NCBI RefSeq assembly: GCF_020283565.1
Contig: NC_060063.1
Location: forward strand, 23,304,777 to 23,368,776
Direction of reading: 5' to 3'
From: Trifolium pratense
Lineage: Eukaryota; Streptophyta; Magnoliopsida; Fabales; Fabaceae
Length of the DNA: 64,000 nucleotides
The position numbers were made by a program, and so were the translations under genes. The number at the start of each line of letters is the position of its first letter. Positions within the stretch are counted from its first letter, which is position 1. The notes beneath the pieces were generated by a model that saw only the letters and a list, made by a program, of their open reading frames with translations, had not been told where the DNA came from and did no database searches. Positions 9,859 to 22,500 of this stretch are shown in pieces.

Positions 9859-11157
9859 ACCACTTATGCAAAAAATGGCCAAAAACCATCCCTTATGATG
9901 AAAAAGAGAGAAAAGTTGAAAGAAAATGGATGACATCTAACCCTATTATGTTGAGAGAAAATTAGTGTTTGTTCAATTTATTTATTGAATTGAATTTTAC
10001 AAACATAAATTCAATCCAAAATTTCTTTTAGGCTTAAATATATTATTAGTTTGTCTAAATTTACTTTTACTTTTTTTTAAAAAAATATTGGGCAAACGTA
10101 TTTTGGGTCATGTGTTTGTAATAGTTAGGTTTTTAAGTTTTTTAAACAACAGTTAACTCCTTTTAATTTGAGGGTTAAATATGATTATCGACTATAAATA
10201 TCTCAAATTTGTGTTTAATGATTTGAAGAAGAATGTGAATTTGGTCTAGGGGGAGAAAGTGTGCAAAAGGGAACAATAAAGAAATACAAAACGAATGGAC
10301 AAAACGAATAAGGGACTAAAATAATAAGAATTTAATATTACAGGACAAAACGAATGGATTATTTTTTTAGACTAAAACCCAAATTGTGATACTTTGTTTT
10401 GTTTAATGCGATAATATGACACTTAGAGAACTTACAATTGTGAGGCATATAATATAATATTGTTTTACTTTATGACTTACAAGTTACAATTGCATCTATA
10501 TTCTATAAGAAAGATTGTTTTTTATTTTTATTTTGATGCTTCAGTTCAGCATATAACCATATTGCTCTTCTTTTTTGGTCGAAAGGTATAATTGGGTTAT
10601 CCAAATATTTTCCTTCTGATTTCTGTTGGTTTTTCTATAAAGTCCTAGACCGTTCAGAAATTTAATGTGTGATTTATTTTTTAAAGTACACCGAAGTGAT
10701 AATGTTCACACACACAATTGTGAAGTTTCAAATAAAAGATATACGACCTAACAATATCGGCATTGTTAGGTAAAATTAGGACTTATGGACTTAATAAGTA
10801 AAATTCTATCATAATGTTGAAGTGATTATTATGTTAGCCATTTTTGGAAAAGAAAAAGGGTAGCTAGTCTAATGCTTGATTGATTCAAGGGTGAAATTGA
10901 AAATGTTGAAGTATACACTAAAAAAGAGCAATTCTACATAATAATTCAACCCAAAAACCAGTTATGTTTTCTGCCAAATGCGGAATTATATTTAGTCACT
11001 CTGTACATGCAGTCATTGGATAGTTTCGTGATAACAAAGAAAGCTAAATATATTTACATGGTGACTAAATAAAATCGAAACTCATAACAACCTAATAATT
11101 CACCAATCGATGATCAAGTCTACAACCCATCGAAGGAAGTCTGTTTTGTTAAAGCGA
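9859..11157. other. AT-rich intergenic DNA
   Basis: No convincing ORF. Near 10029 there is a piece of a repeat starting aggcttaaatat, related to the terminal repeats of the element at 38444-44810. The rest is AT-rich and unassigned. Part of it may hold the 3' UTR of the Agenet gene. Confidence 0.5.
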
Positions 11158-13597
11158 TCATACCAAAGAAGCAAGCATCCATCTTCCATCAATCCAATCT
11201 TGATGAGGCCTAAGATAACAGTGTTCAAATTCCAGCTCCTCATTTGAAGTCCAAAAATAAACCTTATACTCGAAACCATTGAAACCATAAGCAACATTAG
11301 ATACTACACCTTCCCACCATCCATCATTAAACCAAACATCAACCCTTTGGCGTGTCACATATCGACAAAAACGATCAACTTCAGGCGGACACGGTCTAAT
11401 ATCCGAAACATTTACTTCTTCTTTCAGTGGTTCTGTTAAGTCCTCTGTTTTCAGTGTCAAATACTCCACCAAGTACTTTCCATTATGCAAGAAATCGACA
11501 ACAGTTGCTGTATACCATGAACCTTCATAGCCTTTTTCATCACTTCGAATTTCTACCTTTTCCCCTTTGTAGAAATGTAAATCAAATTTGCTTCCAGTGT
11601 ATAGTGTCCTTGTTATTACAGCTGTAGGTTGCTTTGCATTCTCACAAGGAATCGGATATTTCAAAATCAACTTTGTTCCGGCTAGATTGTTGGCTTTTGG
11701 CATCACATCTCCAAACTTCTTCACTAGCTCACTCGGCTCCTGATAGATACATTAAAAAATTAACAACATTAATAAAAAATAAAATCATAAAATGAATCTT
11801 TTGGACATGATATTATACTATCTTATATCTATAATCTAGAAACATTACAATAGAATTTAACTTCAATCCAACTTTAATGAAACCAAACAGAAATGTTTAA
11901 ATTAAATGGTTTCCATGAGTTCTCAAGTTAAGAATCATGCAAAAACTTTGTTTTAGCAAGTAAGTTTCTTCCTCCATCGATTATTACAACCCTTTATCTC
12001 GGAAACATGCACTCGATTGAACAAGATAGTCTAACCAAATATTAGAGTAATAATAACTATGGTTTTGACATGCTCTGGTGTTACTAAATATTTACAACTC
12101 TTATAAAAAGTATATACAGGATAGTCTAATCAAATATGAGAATTTCAATATTTGCAAACCGGTCCCTATTTTCATATTTAGAAGTTGGTCCCTCAACTTT
12201 TTGACATTTTAAATTTGACTCAAATGTTTGAAAATTCTAATTTTGTATCTCTTTTCAAATTTCCAATTACATGATCCAAACATACTCTTAAGTTAATTTT
12301 CAAAGCTGTTTTTACACTGCAAATGCAATTCAGGGAAAATTCAATTTATAAAAAAGAGAAGCTAAGTAATGTACCTTAGAAGACATGATCCATTTTCCAT
12401 TAATCCAATCTTGATGAGGTCTTAGCTTCGAACATTCAATTTTCAACACTTCATTGTTCATAAAACGAACAGAACACTCTGTCGTGTTCACTAATTCAAC
12501 AACCACACCTTCCCACCAAGCATCATTGTACCATGCATCAACTTCTTGTAACTTTTTGAAAGAACCAAAATTTGGAACATAAGGAGGAGAAGGCCTAATA
12601 AACTTAGCATCAATTTCTTCTTTCAGGGGTCGAGTACCATCATCATTTGTCACCAAATCTCTGTATTCAACTAGAAACCTTTCTTTTTCTAATGTGTCAA
12701 TAACAGTAGCCACAAACCAAGCACCTTTATAACCTTCATTGCCGTCGCTAACTTCCACTGTTTCCCCCTTTTTAAATTTGGACTCGTTTTTTGACTTCCC
12801 CGTGAATTTGATTATGAGCTTAACCTTTTTCTTCATCTCAGGTGGTTTTTCCTGTAACACAAGTTTCATATAATTTAGCACATAACCAATACAAAAAGAG
12901 TAATGTTACGCACCAACACTCTAACACACGCTAAGGTTCGAACAATCAGCATTTTTTGATAAAAAATATGTACATCAAAGTTTAGAAATATGCATTGACG
13001 GTGTAAAATAAGTTTACATTATCATCCCACTTTACCACACTTTTTTGATATGATATAACAAATTAATTTTTTTTATTGAATGATCATGTAAAACAATTTT
13101 ACACTGTCATTCTGTCAGTATCTTCATTAAACTCTAAAAAAATTTAATCTTTTCAGTGAATGATCATGTAAAACAATTTTACACGGTCAGTATCTTCATT
13201 AAACTCTAAAAAAAATTAATCTTTTCGGTGAATGATCATGTAAAACAATTTTACAGTGTCAGTATCTTCATTAAACTCTAAAAAAATTTAATCTTTTCAG
13301 TGAGATTTATAACTACATGCATGTTAATCAAAAGTACCGTCACATTCAAAATTAAATTGAAAATTACAAAAACATTATGAATGTTATCACCGATTACAAA
13401 AAATTAGCAATGAAAATTACCTGTGGTGGAAGGAGAGGTGGGACCCAGTCACCGTTGATCCGACGGCGAAGACGCAAACCACATTGATCAGCGAGTGAGT
13501 AACAGTGAGAATCAGCGGCGTCACCGAATTCCCTTAACCGTTTCTTAGGTTTATGCATTACAGTCGCAGCGTAGTGAAAATCACACTCCTTCATCAT
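11158..13597 (-). CDS. Agenet-domain protein, three exons
   Basis: Exons 13597-13421, 12851-12375 and 11739-11158 (minus strand) join in phase 0 with GT-AG introns and encode about 411 aa. Exon 1 gives 59 residues beginning MMKECDF. Exons 2 and 3 each encode a pair of Agenet (Tudor-like) units: the first unit of each has FKKGETVEV or FYKGEKVEI and YKGAWF or YEGSWY, the second has VDAWYNDAWWEGVV or VDVWFNDGWWEGVV and both end LRPHQDWI. Agenet proteins bind chromatin, modified histone tails or RNA; this one resembles the N-terminal part of plant DUF724/Agenet proteins but no DUF724 tail is seen. The last codons read TTG GTA TGA, where GTATGA could be a splice donor at the position matching the end of exon 2, so more exons at lower coordinates are possible. 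Confidence 0.8.
12990..13300. repeat. tandem repeat of about 70-bp units in intron 1 of the Agenet gene
   Basis: At least three units share TGAATGATCATGTAAAACAA followed by ttttacac and a cagtatcttcattaaactc block (13077-13300). The motif ttttacactgtca and the preceding attgacggtgtaaaat resemble the termini of the MITE family at 16068 and 33607, so the array is probably MITE-derived. Confidence 0.7.
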
Positions 13598-13780
13598 TTT
13601 TCCAGTGAGAGAAAAATTAAGAATGAGAGAGTATCGGTGAGAGAGAAAAATTAAGAATGAGGGAAAAATTAAGAATGAGAGAGTATCAGTGAGAGAAAAA
13701 TTAAGAATTAAGAATGATGATTAAGATCCGTTAACTTTGTGTGTTTAGGTAACAGTGAGAGACTGAGAGAGTTATTTATT
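13598..13780 (-). promoter_or_regulatory. 5' leader and promoter region of the Agenet gene, with CT-rich repeats
   Basis: The stretch before the ATG repeats gagagaaaaattaagaatga three to four times (CT-rich on the gene strand). A weak TATA-like AATAAATAAC lies at 13771-13780 on the minus strand, about 175 bases upstream of the ATG. Both calls are by position and composition only. Confidence 0.35.
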
Positions 13781-13905
13781 TCACTGGTTTGGATAATTGA
13801 AAAGTTTGTTAAGTTTAGGGCTGGCTTTTATTACAGTTAATGCTTATCTGTCGATTGATTTTTGGATTAGGATAACTTTGTTTTAGATATGATAAAATCT
13901 TTTTC

Positions 13906-13942
<37 letters not shown>

Positions 13943-14360
13943 CTAATTTTGGGATAATTTGTTTTAGATAAAATTTCTTTTTCGTTAGTATTTTTTTTTT
14001 GTTTGACAAAATTTGAGATATAGTCTATATATAGTTTTCAATTTTTAAAGTAGTACATAATCTAGTTTGAGACAAAGTTTGTTTTATGGAGTTTGACAGT
14101 TGTGATTTTTTTTGTAAATATGAAGTATATTTTTTAACTTAAATAAAATTTAAATAAAATTAGGGAAACTCTGTTAAAATTTTTTTCAATATGAATTAAG
14201 ATTCGTTGACACCAAGTGTTAAACATTACTTTGACACTGAATTTCAACCGTCTATTTTTTCTAATCAAAGGTTAATAATAATTTTCTAACTAACTCACGA
14301 AATGTAGCATGAACCCTTGCTATTGATCGCATACATTTATCATTTTGAATTCATCAAACT
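13781..14360. other. AT-rich intergenic DNA with a poly-T tract
   Basis: A T-rich run with almost pure T at 13919-13941 and other T-rich stretches. No coding signal: apparent ORFs here are lysine runs from the poly-A strand. Confidence 0.6.
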
Positions 14361-14894
14361 AACTTGAAATTGACAAAAAAAAATATTTAATCAAAGATAT
14401 GTGAAGATGTTTTGAAAAATCACTGTATGGAAATACAGAGTACATGCCAATTTATATATGAAAAATATTTAATCAATTATAGAAAAGTAATATTCAAAAT
14501 TTTGAGACAATGAGAATTGGAAAAGTCTTTTAGGCTTAAGTGAAAGAGATCATTAATGAGAGTGATTTAGGTGGTATAATTATAAGTTGGGAGGGAAACT
14601 TTGTTTTCTGCTTTAATATATAAAAGATAACTTGAAATTGACAAAAAAAAAAAATATTTAATCAAAGATATGTGAAGATGTTTTGAAAAATCACTGTATG
14701 GAAATACAGAGTACATGCCAATTTATATATGAAAAATATTTAATCAATTGTAGAAAAGTAATATTCAAAATTTTGAGACAAATGAGAATTGGAAAAGTCT
14801 TTTAGGCTTAAGTGAAAGAGATCATTAATGAGAGTGGTTTAGGCGGCATAATTATAAGTTGGGAGGGAAACTTTGTTTTCTGCTTTAATATATA
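14361..14894. repeat. 268-bp direct tandem duplication
   Basis: Unit 1 starts at 14361 and unit 2 at 14629, both with aacttgaaattgacaaaaaa, and they stay nearly identical through gggagggaaactttgttttc to ctttaatata. Only a few base changes and small indels separate them. Unit 2 is followed by a MITE; the matching point in unit 1 is empty. Confidence 0.85.
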
Positions 14895-15189
14895 CTCCCT
14901 CCGGTCATTTTTATAAGAAACACTTAGGGCAAAAAATTTGGTCCTTTTTATAAGAAACTTTGACCAATTTTCAAATGTTTTAAATGTTCAATTTCACTTA
15001 TGCCCTTATTTATTATGAGAGAGAATTTAAAAATAAGTAAGTTAGTTGAATAAAAAGTAATTAAATAAGGGTATACACGGAATAAATTTAAATTTATAAG
15101 TGTATTAAATAAAATTAACTATGTTAAATGTGCTTCATTGGTCTGTGTGATTTTTTCAAAGTGTTCCTTATAAAAAGGACCGGAGGGAG
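14895..15189. mobile_element. Stowaway-like MITE (295 bp, TA target site)
   Basis: Terminal inverted repeats CTCCCTCCGGTC and GACCGGAGGGAG, flanked by TA on both sides, AT-rich interior without ORF. The same family lies in reverse orientation at 30671-30964. These features match Tc1/mariner-derived Stowaway MITEs. Confidence 0.85.
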
Positions 15190-16067
15190 TAAAAGATTAG
15201 TAATGCACATCTTTTCACTTTGGACAAAAAACCCTTGACATTTAATTATTTTACACTAGAAAATTAGTTAGGTAACTTTTATTAAATGTTGTACACCCGC
15301 ATAATTATAAATATGTGCAGCATAAATAAACAATCTATTTAAATAGTTTTTTCCAATTTGCATAGTTTCTCTTTCAAGAAACTTGTTTCATCGTTTTTTT
15401 TATTATAAATAAACTGGGGCATGAAAAATAAAATAAAGTGTAGTTTACGTGAATCCAAATAGTATAGACTTACATAATTATTTTTTTACGCAAGCAAGAC
15501 TTACATAAAATTAGAAAATAATTTTTTTTTTAAAAAATAAAATAAAATTGGATTGTATATATTTTCTCGAGTAGTCTTTTTATTTTTTATTTTTTTTATT
15601 TCCTAGGTTGTTTTGTGTTTATTATGGTTGTATATATTTATATTTATTTGAGTGTAAATTAGCAAATGTGTGCACATCATTTAATAAATTTTACTTAAGT
15701 AACCCCAAATTTTCTACTGTTAAATAAGTAAATACGAAGAGGTTTTTTTTTCCTATTAGAAAAGGTGCGTATTGCTAATTTACACTTTAAAATTGGTTGT
15801 AAATATATAAGACACATCTTTTTTTAGCAGTAAAATTATTTTATTAACAAACTGACCATAACATAAGATATATATATTTTTTTGACATAAGTTAGACACA
15901 TTCAGGCTCGGAAGTCTGTCCCGCTAGTAAATCTTAAAAATAGTAATTAAGACGAAATATGCAACGGCACATTGAGAAATATGCATGTGCTTCAATCTTT
16001 GCTAATTTGTGAAAAGAATATAAAAAGTTAAAAACTCATTCTATTTCTTTCTTGAATTTAATTTATA
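15190..16067. other. AT-rich intergenic DNA with one duplicated block
   Basis: No ORF of note. A block at about 15490-15800 (containing gtaaattagcaaatg and gaaaaggtgcgtattgctaa) recurs in the same orientation at about 24625-24850. Confidence 0.55.
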
Positions 16068-16223
16068 TACACCGTCAGTGTAAAATTATTTTACACATGC
16101 ATCCAATAATATACTGACACATCATGTATGGTATTTAAAAACACATGATGTGTCACATTCATTAAATGATGTGACAACGCATCATTGGATTTATGTGTAA
16201 AGAATCTTTACACCGACAGTACA
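16068..16223. mobile_element. small MITE with about 40-bp inverted termini
   Basis: The left end (accgtcagtgtaaaattatt) and the reverse complement of the right end (actgtcggtgtaaagattct) match over about 40 bases, and the interior has a palindromic acacatgatgtgt. No ORF. Target-site duplication not clear. Related ends occur at 33607 and 38398. Confidence 0.6.
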
Positions 16224-16270
16224 CAACAATTAAACTCTTCTTTCTTATTCAAGAAACAAGAAAATAAGCA

Positions 16271-16373
16271 ATGAAACACGCAAAAACTATGGTGTTCGAT
16301 GGGTCGCTCAAAGATCACGAAATTGGGTCGCTCGAATCTCGATTTGTGCCGATAATCTCTTCTGTTTGCTACG
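16271..16373 (+). other. possible small first exon of unknown gene
   Basis: ATG at 16271 opens a frame that runs to a GT donor-like site (CTACGGTAACA) at 16374. The 34 codons include HEIGSLESRFVPIISSV. It is not AT-rich like its surroundings. I do not recognise it and cannot link it to the SEC31 exons downstream. Confidence 0.2.
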
Positions 16374-17720
16374 GTAACATTCAATCTTCTGCTTCATATA
16401 ATCAAATCCTTTTTTGATGAAAATGAGGGTATAAACCCTAAATCAAGAACATTCAATCTTCTGCAATTGATAAAAGGTATAACTTTATCCATTTTTCTCA
16501 TTCTTGATCATTCAAGAACATTCAATCTTCTGCTTGAGAAAAAACGTTAATAGTGCAAAAATGTGTTCTGTGCCAAGATCATGTTTACAATTGATGTCGG
16601 TTCTGATACTGATTTTTTAATTCTTGATATTTCAAGAACATTCAATTTCTGCTTGAAAACACGAAACTTTAACTGAGGAAACGTGTTTTGTCGCAATAAC
16701 TTTCAATCTTCTGCTTATTGGTTTATAATCAATGCCTATTGGGAAGGATGATGGGTTTTCGATTTTTTCATTCTTGATTATTCGAATACCTTCAATCTTC
16801 TGCTTCAATAAAATGTGAAATTTCAAATTTTGTAAGGGGTTGAATGTCTTGATGCCCAAAAAATGCTGGATAAATTACTTTATGAATGTGAAATCTTGAT
16901 TGCTACTCAAGCAATTGTCCCTTTCGGTGTCCGCTTTACTATTTAAAAAATTTATGAATTTTTATTCATAGTAATGCATGAATAGATATATATTATGCTT
17001 TGATGACCCTTAGTCCCTAAATTCAAGTAATTGCTACTCAAGTCCCTGAATGTGAAATCTTATAGTAATTCAAATTGGTTGTTAAGTCCCTGAATGTGAA
17101 ATCTTGTTGTTGCCTTAATTGTTACTCAAACAATTGTCCCTATCGGTGTCCGCTTTACTATTTAAAAAAATTATGAATTTTTATTCATAGTAATGCATGA
17201 ATGGATATATATTCTGCTTTGATGACCCTTAGTCCCTAAATTCAATTTTGCAACTGCAATTAGAAGTGATATTGCATTATGAACTTAATGACCCTTCTCC
17301 CTAATGTTACATAAAGGATGGATGCCTTAATGACCCTTGAGGAATATGCATTATGAATTCTTTATTCATAATGGAAAAGTTGGATGGTGGCTTTAGAAGT
17401 GATTTTACATGATGAACTTAATGACCCTTATACCTAATGTTACATAAGTTTTGTAAGGGATGGATGCCTCAATGACCTTTGAGGAAAATGAATTATGAAT
17501 TCTTTATTCATAATGGAAAAGTTGGATGGTGGCTTTAGAAGTGATTTTGCATTATGAACTTAATGACCCTTTTCCCTAATGTTACATAAGTTTTGTAAGG
17601 GATGGATGCCTCAATGACCTTTGAGGAAAATGCATTATGAATTCTTTATTCATAATGGAAAAGTTAGATGGTGGCTTTCAAAGCAAAGTAATTTTAATAT
17701 GAAATTTATTCAAAATGTGG
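16370..17720. repeat. minisatellite-like non-coding repeat block
   Basis: The phrase aacattcaatcttctgctt recurs at least five times between 16370 and 16800. A unit with ggtgtccgctttactattta and gatgacccttagtccctaaa occurs at about 16895 and 17120. From 17270 to 17700 three copies of a roughly 140-bp unit repeat (cattatgaacttaatgaccc, ttctttattcataatgg, agttggatggtggcttt). Copies of the same material reappear at 23540-24600. Confidence 0.8.
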
Positions 17721-18785
17721 ATGGATAGACTTTGTTCCATGGTTTTTGTAAGGGTGGCCAAAAAATATTGGATGATGCCTTAATGTGAAAGCTAGTTGTT
17801 GACCCTAGTCCCTAAATGCTATGATCTATTGTGCTTTGGTAGACCCTTAGTCCCTAAATGCAATTTTGCAACTACAGTATGAAGTGATTTTGCAAATGCA
17901 AAAGAAAGTGCTTCCTTGTGTTTGATTGGCTCACTGAATCAAAGTACAAAGAAACCAACTCTTTGGAGTCTAAACTATTTCTTATAATATGACATTATGA
18001 TTAATGAAGGAATCCACAATGAGGTTGTATATCTGATAAAATTTGATAAAAAATGGTGGATGCTATGCCACTGCTATAAGATTTGTGTTGATAATTATAA
18101 TCGTTAAGTCTTCGATTTAATAACTGAAAAAAGGTAGAATTTTACCCATTTTTATTATTCTTGATCATTTAAAAAGATTCAATCTTCTACTTGATAAATA
18201 CAAAACATTTTATTGCTGAACATAGCGGTGTTCAGGTTTAACGGTGATTTGGAAACCGAAATCTGTAATAGCACCCTGTCATCCTTTTAGATTCATTATG
18301 AGACCATTGTCCCATAGATGTGGAGAGATTCTAGAGAGATGATTGAAGCTTTGGTTACAGGATAAAAACTGGGAACAATAACAGGTGTTGTGAACTTTCT
18401 ATTGAATCCCAACTTTCAAGGTTGATTTGTTAACCGGCAGGCATTTTATGTCGGAAGTAAATGTGGGAACAAGTTTTCTTAATATGGTAATTCTATGATT
18501 TGAGCTGCCTTCCCCCCTATATATATATGGTGTATAATCAGATATAGCTGTAAGTGCGCTTTGGAATGAAGGAAAAGCAAGTGATTCAACCATTTTATAT
18601 GTTTCTCATATGGTATAATGACTATGCTGATGTGTTTTTCTTTATGCAATTAACACCTGTTGTCAATTACCTACGCACCGTGCAATTTACGATGCTACTA
18701 TATAACTACAACTCTATAATTAGCTTAACAAGAGGACCTTTTTTACTATGTTATGTATTTGGGAGATTGGTGTTTAATGCAGTCT
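17721..18785. other. intergenic or intronic DNA upstream of the SEC31 exons
   Basis: Scattered words of the repeat block upstream (for example attcaatcttct near 18180). No SEC31 exon can be read with confidence here, although a decayed one is possible near 18320-18360. Confidence 0.4.
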
Positions 18786-19570
18786 AATTTCGTTTTTGAG
18801 AACTTATTCAGCCTATAAGATTTATTGCTTTTCCGCACTTTGTGTTGGAGTCTAGATTTGTGCTGGGGAAATCTTATGTTGACCTTCTTCAGGTAACATT
18901 GATACTCGTATATGTAAATATGTATAACTATAATATAAAACTGACAATAGTACAGCTTGACAACTGACAATTATACATTGTTAGGATTTGATGAAAAAAA
19001 CTATTGTTCTTGCCTTGGCAACCGGGCAGAAGCGCTTTGGTGCCTCTCTGTGCAAGCTTGTTGAGAAATATGCTGAAATTTTAGCAAGTCAAGGGTTGCT
19101 GACCACAACAACAGAGTATTTAAAACTTTTGGGTTCTGAAGAACTTTCGAGAACTTGTGATATATTGAAAGACCGAATTTCGTTTTTGAGAACTTATTCA
19201 GCCTATAAGATTTATTGCTTTTCTGCACTTTATGCTGGAGTCTAGATTTGTGCTGGGGAAATCTTATGTTGACCTTCTTCAGGTAACATTGATACTCGTA
19301 TATGTAAATATGTATAACTATAATGTAAAACTCCCACTTACCAATAGTACAGCTCGACAACTGACAATTATACGTTGTTAGGATTTGATGGAAAAAACTA
19401 TTGTTCCTGCCTTGGCAACTGGGCAGAAGCGCTTTGGTGCCTCTCTTTGCAAGCTTGTTGAGAAATATGCTAAAATAAATCTTAGCAAGTCAAAGGTTGC
19501 TGACCACAACAACGGAGTATCTAAAACTTTTGGGTTAACTTTCGACATAACTTGTGATATTGAAGGACCG
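18786..19570 (+). repeat. tandem duplication of two SEC31 exons (about 390 bp)
   Basis: Unit 1 starts at 18786 and unit 2 at 19176, both with aatttcgtttttgagaactt. Each holds the GKSYVDLLQ exon end, an intron, and the exon that opens GATTTGATG. Unit 2 has a frame change after KLVEKYAK, where the first copy continues [10 protein letters not shown]. Confidence 0.85.
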
Positions 19571-22500
19571 AATTGCACTGTCTACGTAACCTGGTAAACT
19601 TTTTCTGGATTTCTATATGGCATGGTTAAAAAAGTAGAGGAAAATGATACAAAGTGAAGGCTATTTATTAGCATTTTTGTGTATTTTATTCTAATGGGAT
19701 AGCATTACGCCATTATAATTGCATAGTGAACATCAGTGCGTAGTTATATTTTGGTGTTAATAAACGTGTAACATTATACACCTAACCATTTTTCAGGAAG
19801 ATATTGCCGGTTTTAGAAAGACCTAACTACTCAAGTGATTACTTATTGACCACTCTTTTAACATTGTTAATAACTAGTAGAGTGGTTAATGGTTAATAAA
19901 CCAAGTAATTTTACTAAATCCTTTTCGGAAAGATTTTTATTTTATAAAATAATTTGGTGTAAGTCACATCTGCCATGTAGAACTGCAGTTATTTTCAGAT
20001 ATTTTCATTTGGCGGAGAAGTTTATGTTCATGGTTTTGTTAATTAATTATTTTGACATGAAGGGCTCTCAATTGGAGAAGTCTATGTTCATGGTTTTGTT
20101 AATTAATTGTTATTTTATGACTTCAGCTGTCTAGTGTTTCCTTTATTGTTCAGTATATGAAGCTTTCTGCACACCTACGTTTCTCTTCACTTTTTTTCTC
20201 CTTTCTAATTATGGTTGCAGAGAAAGACTTAAAAACCATTGCTTTTGAAAATTGTCAACAGCAATCCTAACAACCCAATTTGTTTGTTCCATCACTGGCT
20301 ACTGAGGTTCCCCAAGCTCCTCAGGTACATTATCATATAAATGTCATAAAAAAGGAACAGTTGTTGCACATTTGGATGATATTTATGGGGTTGTGTTTAG
20401 TGGTCAATGAGTTTGATTGAGTTATCAGTTGTCACCCTTAGGTTTGATGGGAAAATAGAATGTGAACCTACATAATGTTCATCATCAAGTTACCTTAACT
20501 ACTCATAAAAGATATTAAACAATTGCGAGCAAAGGTCAAATTTCATCTGATGCATATTTTTCTCTTTTAAAACTCTTTGGTCAAATTAGTTTTGAAGTGA
20601 ATATATTTAGTGTGTGAAAGTTGCCTCAACAATTCCTTGATTACGTCCATAAAATATACTTATCGTAACTACAACATTTTAGCCCTACGGCAACGCGTAA
20701 TATTTTTATGGTAAAAAAACCGTTCTGGTAGAACATCAAAGAGAAAGGATATGGATTTGGCTGATGTAGTACAGTGTACTGTACACTAAAATATTCTACC
20801 CAAGGATGTCAAAACGGATATGGATTTCGCAGTTCCTCTTCGTTTCAACAGTGTGTGTTTTATTTGGTACTGACTGATTTGTGTTTTTTTTGGGTTTCTA
20901 GTTTGTGACCACAACTAGTACTTTAAATATTTATTTGTTGTTCACCAAGTGTTTGACATAAATACTACAAGCTATAGTCTGTTAATGTGCTTGAATATGG
21001 CTCATCAAGCTCCTATGTCTTGTTTGTGTTGATCATTACTACTTGGTGTGCAACAAGCTCCTATGACATAAATACTCAGACAAGCTATAGTCTGTCGATA
21101 TGGCTCTAGTCCCTTGATTGCCCCTGATGTTCACATTGTTAATCAATTATTCCAACTAGAAACTTGCAGAATAATAGAATAATAGTGAAGAACAAGTTTG
21201 TGTAGTGAGTCAAAATGCTGTGGTGGTCCCAAGAGTTTGGAAAGTAGGAGTATATATTCTAGAAGGGAAAAAGAGGAATAGATGGAGGAAAAAAGAATGA
21301 GCTAGCATGGAATGTGAGAGGTGAACGTAACTAATTTCTGTTAGATTGTAAGAGGAATAAATAATAGTGGATTGGATCTAGGAGAGGGAGGCATTCAGAG
21401 AAGTAATCATTTGATCATGATGAATGGAAAGCTTTAGCTTTCCATAGGAGCTTGCTCTGTGGCAGATAGGATAGATTCCTTATGTAAATCCTTTTACTAT
21501 ACATCAATAAATCAGTCTATATATTATTTTTGCTCTCTGTTCCATTTATTTCTTGTTCTACTATATACTGTTTTGCTGGGTTCTAACAAGTACAGATCAT
21601 GTGTCTGTGTTAGATGTATTGCAGCAAACATGAGTTGCGCTCTTCCTCTCATCTAAATGCTAGCCGATTCTTCTCTGAAAATGAGTTCGATTCATTCTTC
21701 TGAAAACAGAAAACCCTATATATCAGTACCACAGTAAGTTATTCGTCTGTGCATTTTTTTTTCCTTCAGATTTTCTGGGAATGCAATAAGGTTAGCCATT
21801 AGGTTTAGGGTTTAGTTTAATTGTTGTATCCAATGGCTATTCCAAACCACCTCCCTTCCCCTATGTGTTTTGTTTCACTCGTAAGATTTCAGTCATACAT
21901 GCAATAGTTTTGTAAGAGGTATATGTTGGTAATGTCCACTAATTAATATGAATTGGAAGCTTTTGTTTTTTTTTTTTTTTTATATATTGAGTTGGTAATG
22001 TTTAATATTTTAAAATTTTAAAAATAAAATGATATTGTGCATTACTTGATAATGAGACAAAAATCTTTGTTTCGGTGCAAGATGCTTGCATGAAATTTTC
22101 CTTGCAGAAGCTACTCTTTGCATCTACTTATATTGAATGCTTCATATATTGTCCTCTATTATATACTGATAATGGTTGTCTGTGTACTGCATTTTTTATT
22201 AACAAGGTCTTCTTTGTGGATCTTTGATTACTCTATTATTATCATTGACTAACGAAGTTCCCAAGTTTTTGTGTCAAAATTGTTTGTGATGAGGTACTAA
22301 TTAGTTTTAAATTAAGTAAACTATTTCGAGAATTAGGTGTCTAGAACGTGCAAATATATGTAGCAGTTGGATTATGCAATTGTGTGTTTATATAATTTTC
22401 TTTCAAATTTTATGCACTTTTAACTTGCCAAATTCTAAAATCCAAATTTTCTTTCAAATTAACATGTTAAGATGATTATTGACAGAGACAACTAGTTTAT

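Noticed and set aside
13815..14009. 64-aa minus-strand ORF rich in lysine
   Set aside because: It is the translation of a poly-T tract; low complexity, no start context.
16271..16373. first exon of the SEC31 gene
   Set aside because: The short peptide does not resemble a WD40 start and is more than 2 kb from the first SEC31 exon, so I list it only as unknown.
16370..17720. CRISPR-like array
   Set aside because: Repeats are imperfect and without uniform spacers, and the genome is a plant.
19001..19360. 119-aa minus ORF over the exon duplication
   Set aside because: Opposite strand of SEC31 exons; similar ORFs appear twice only because of the duplication.
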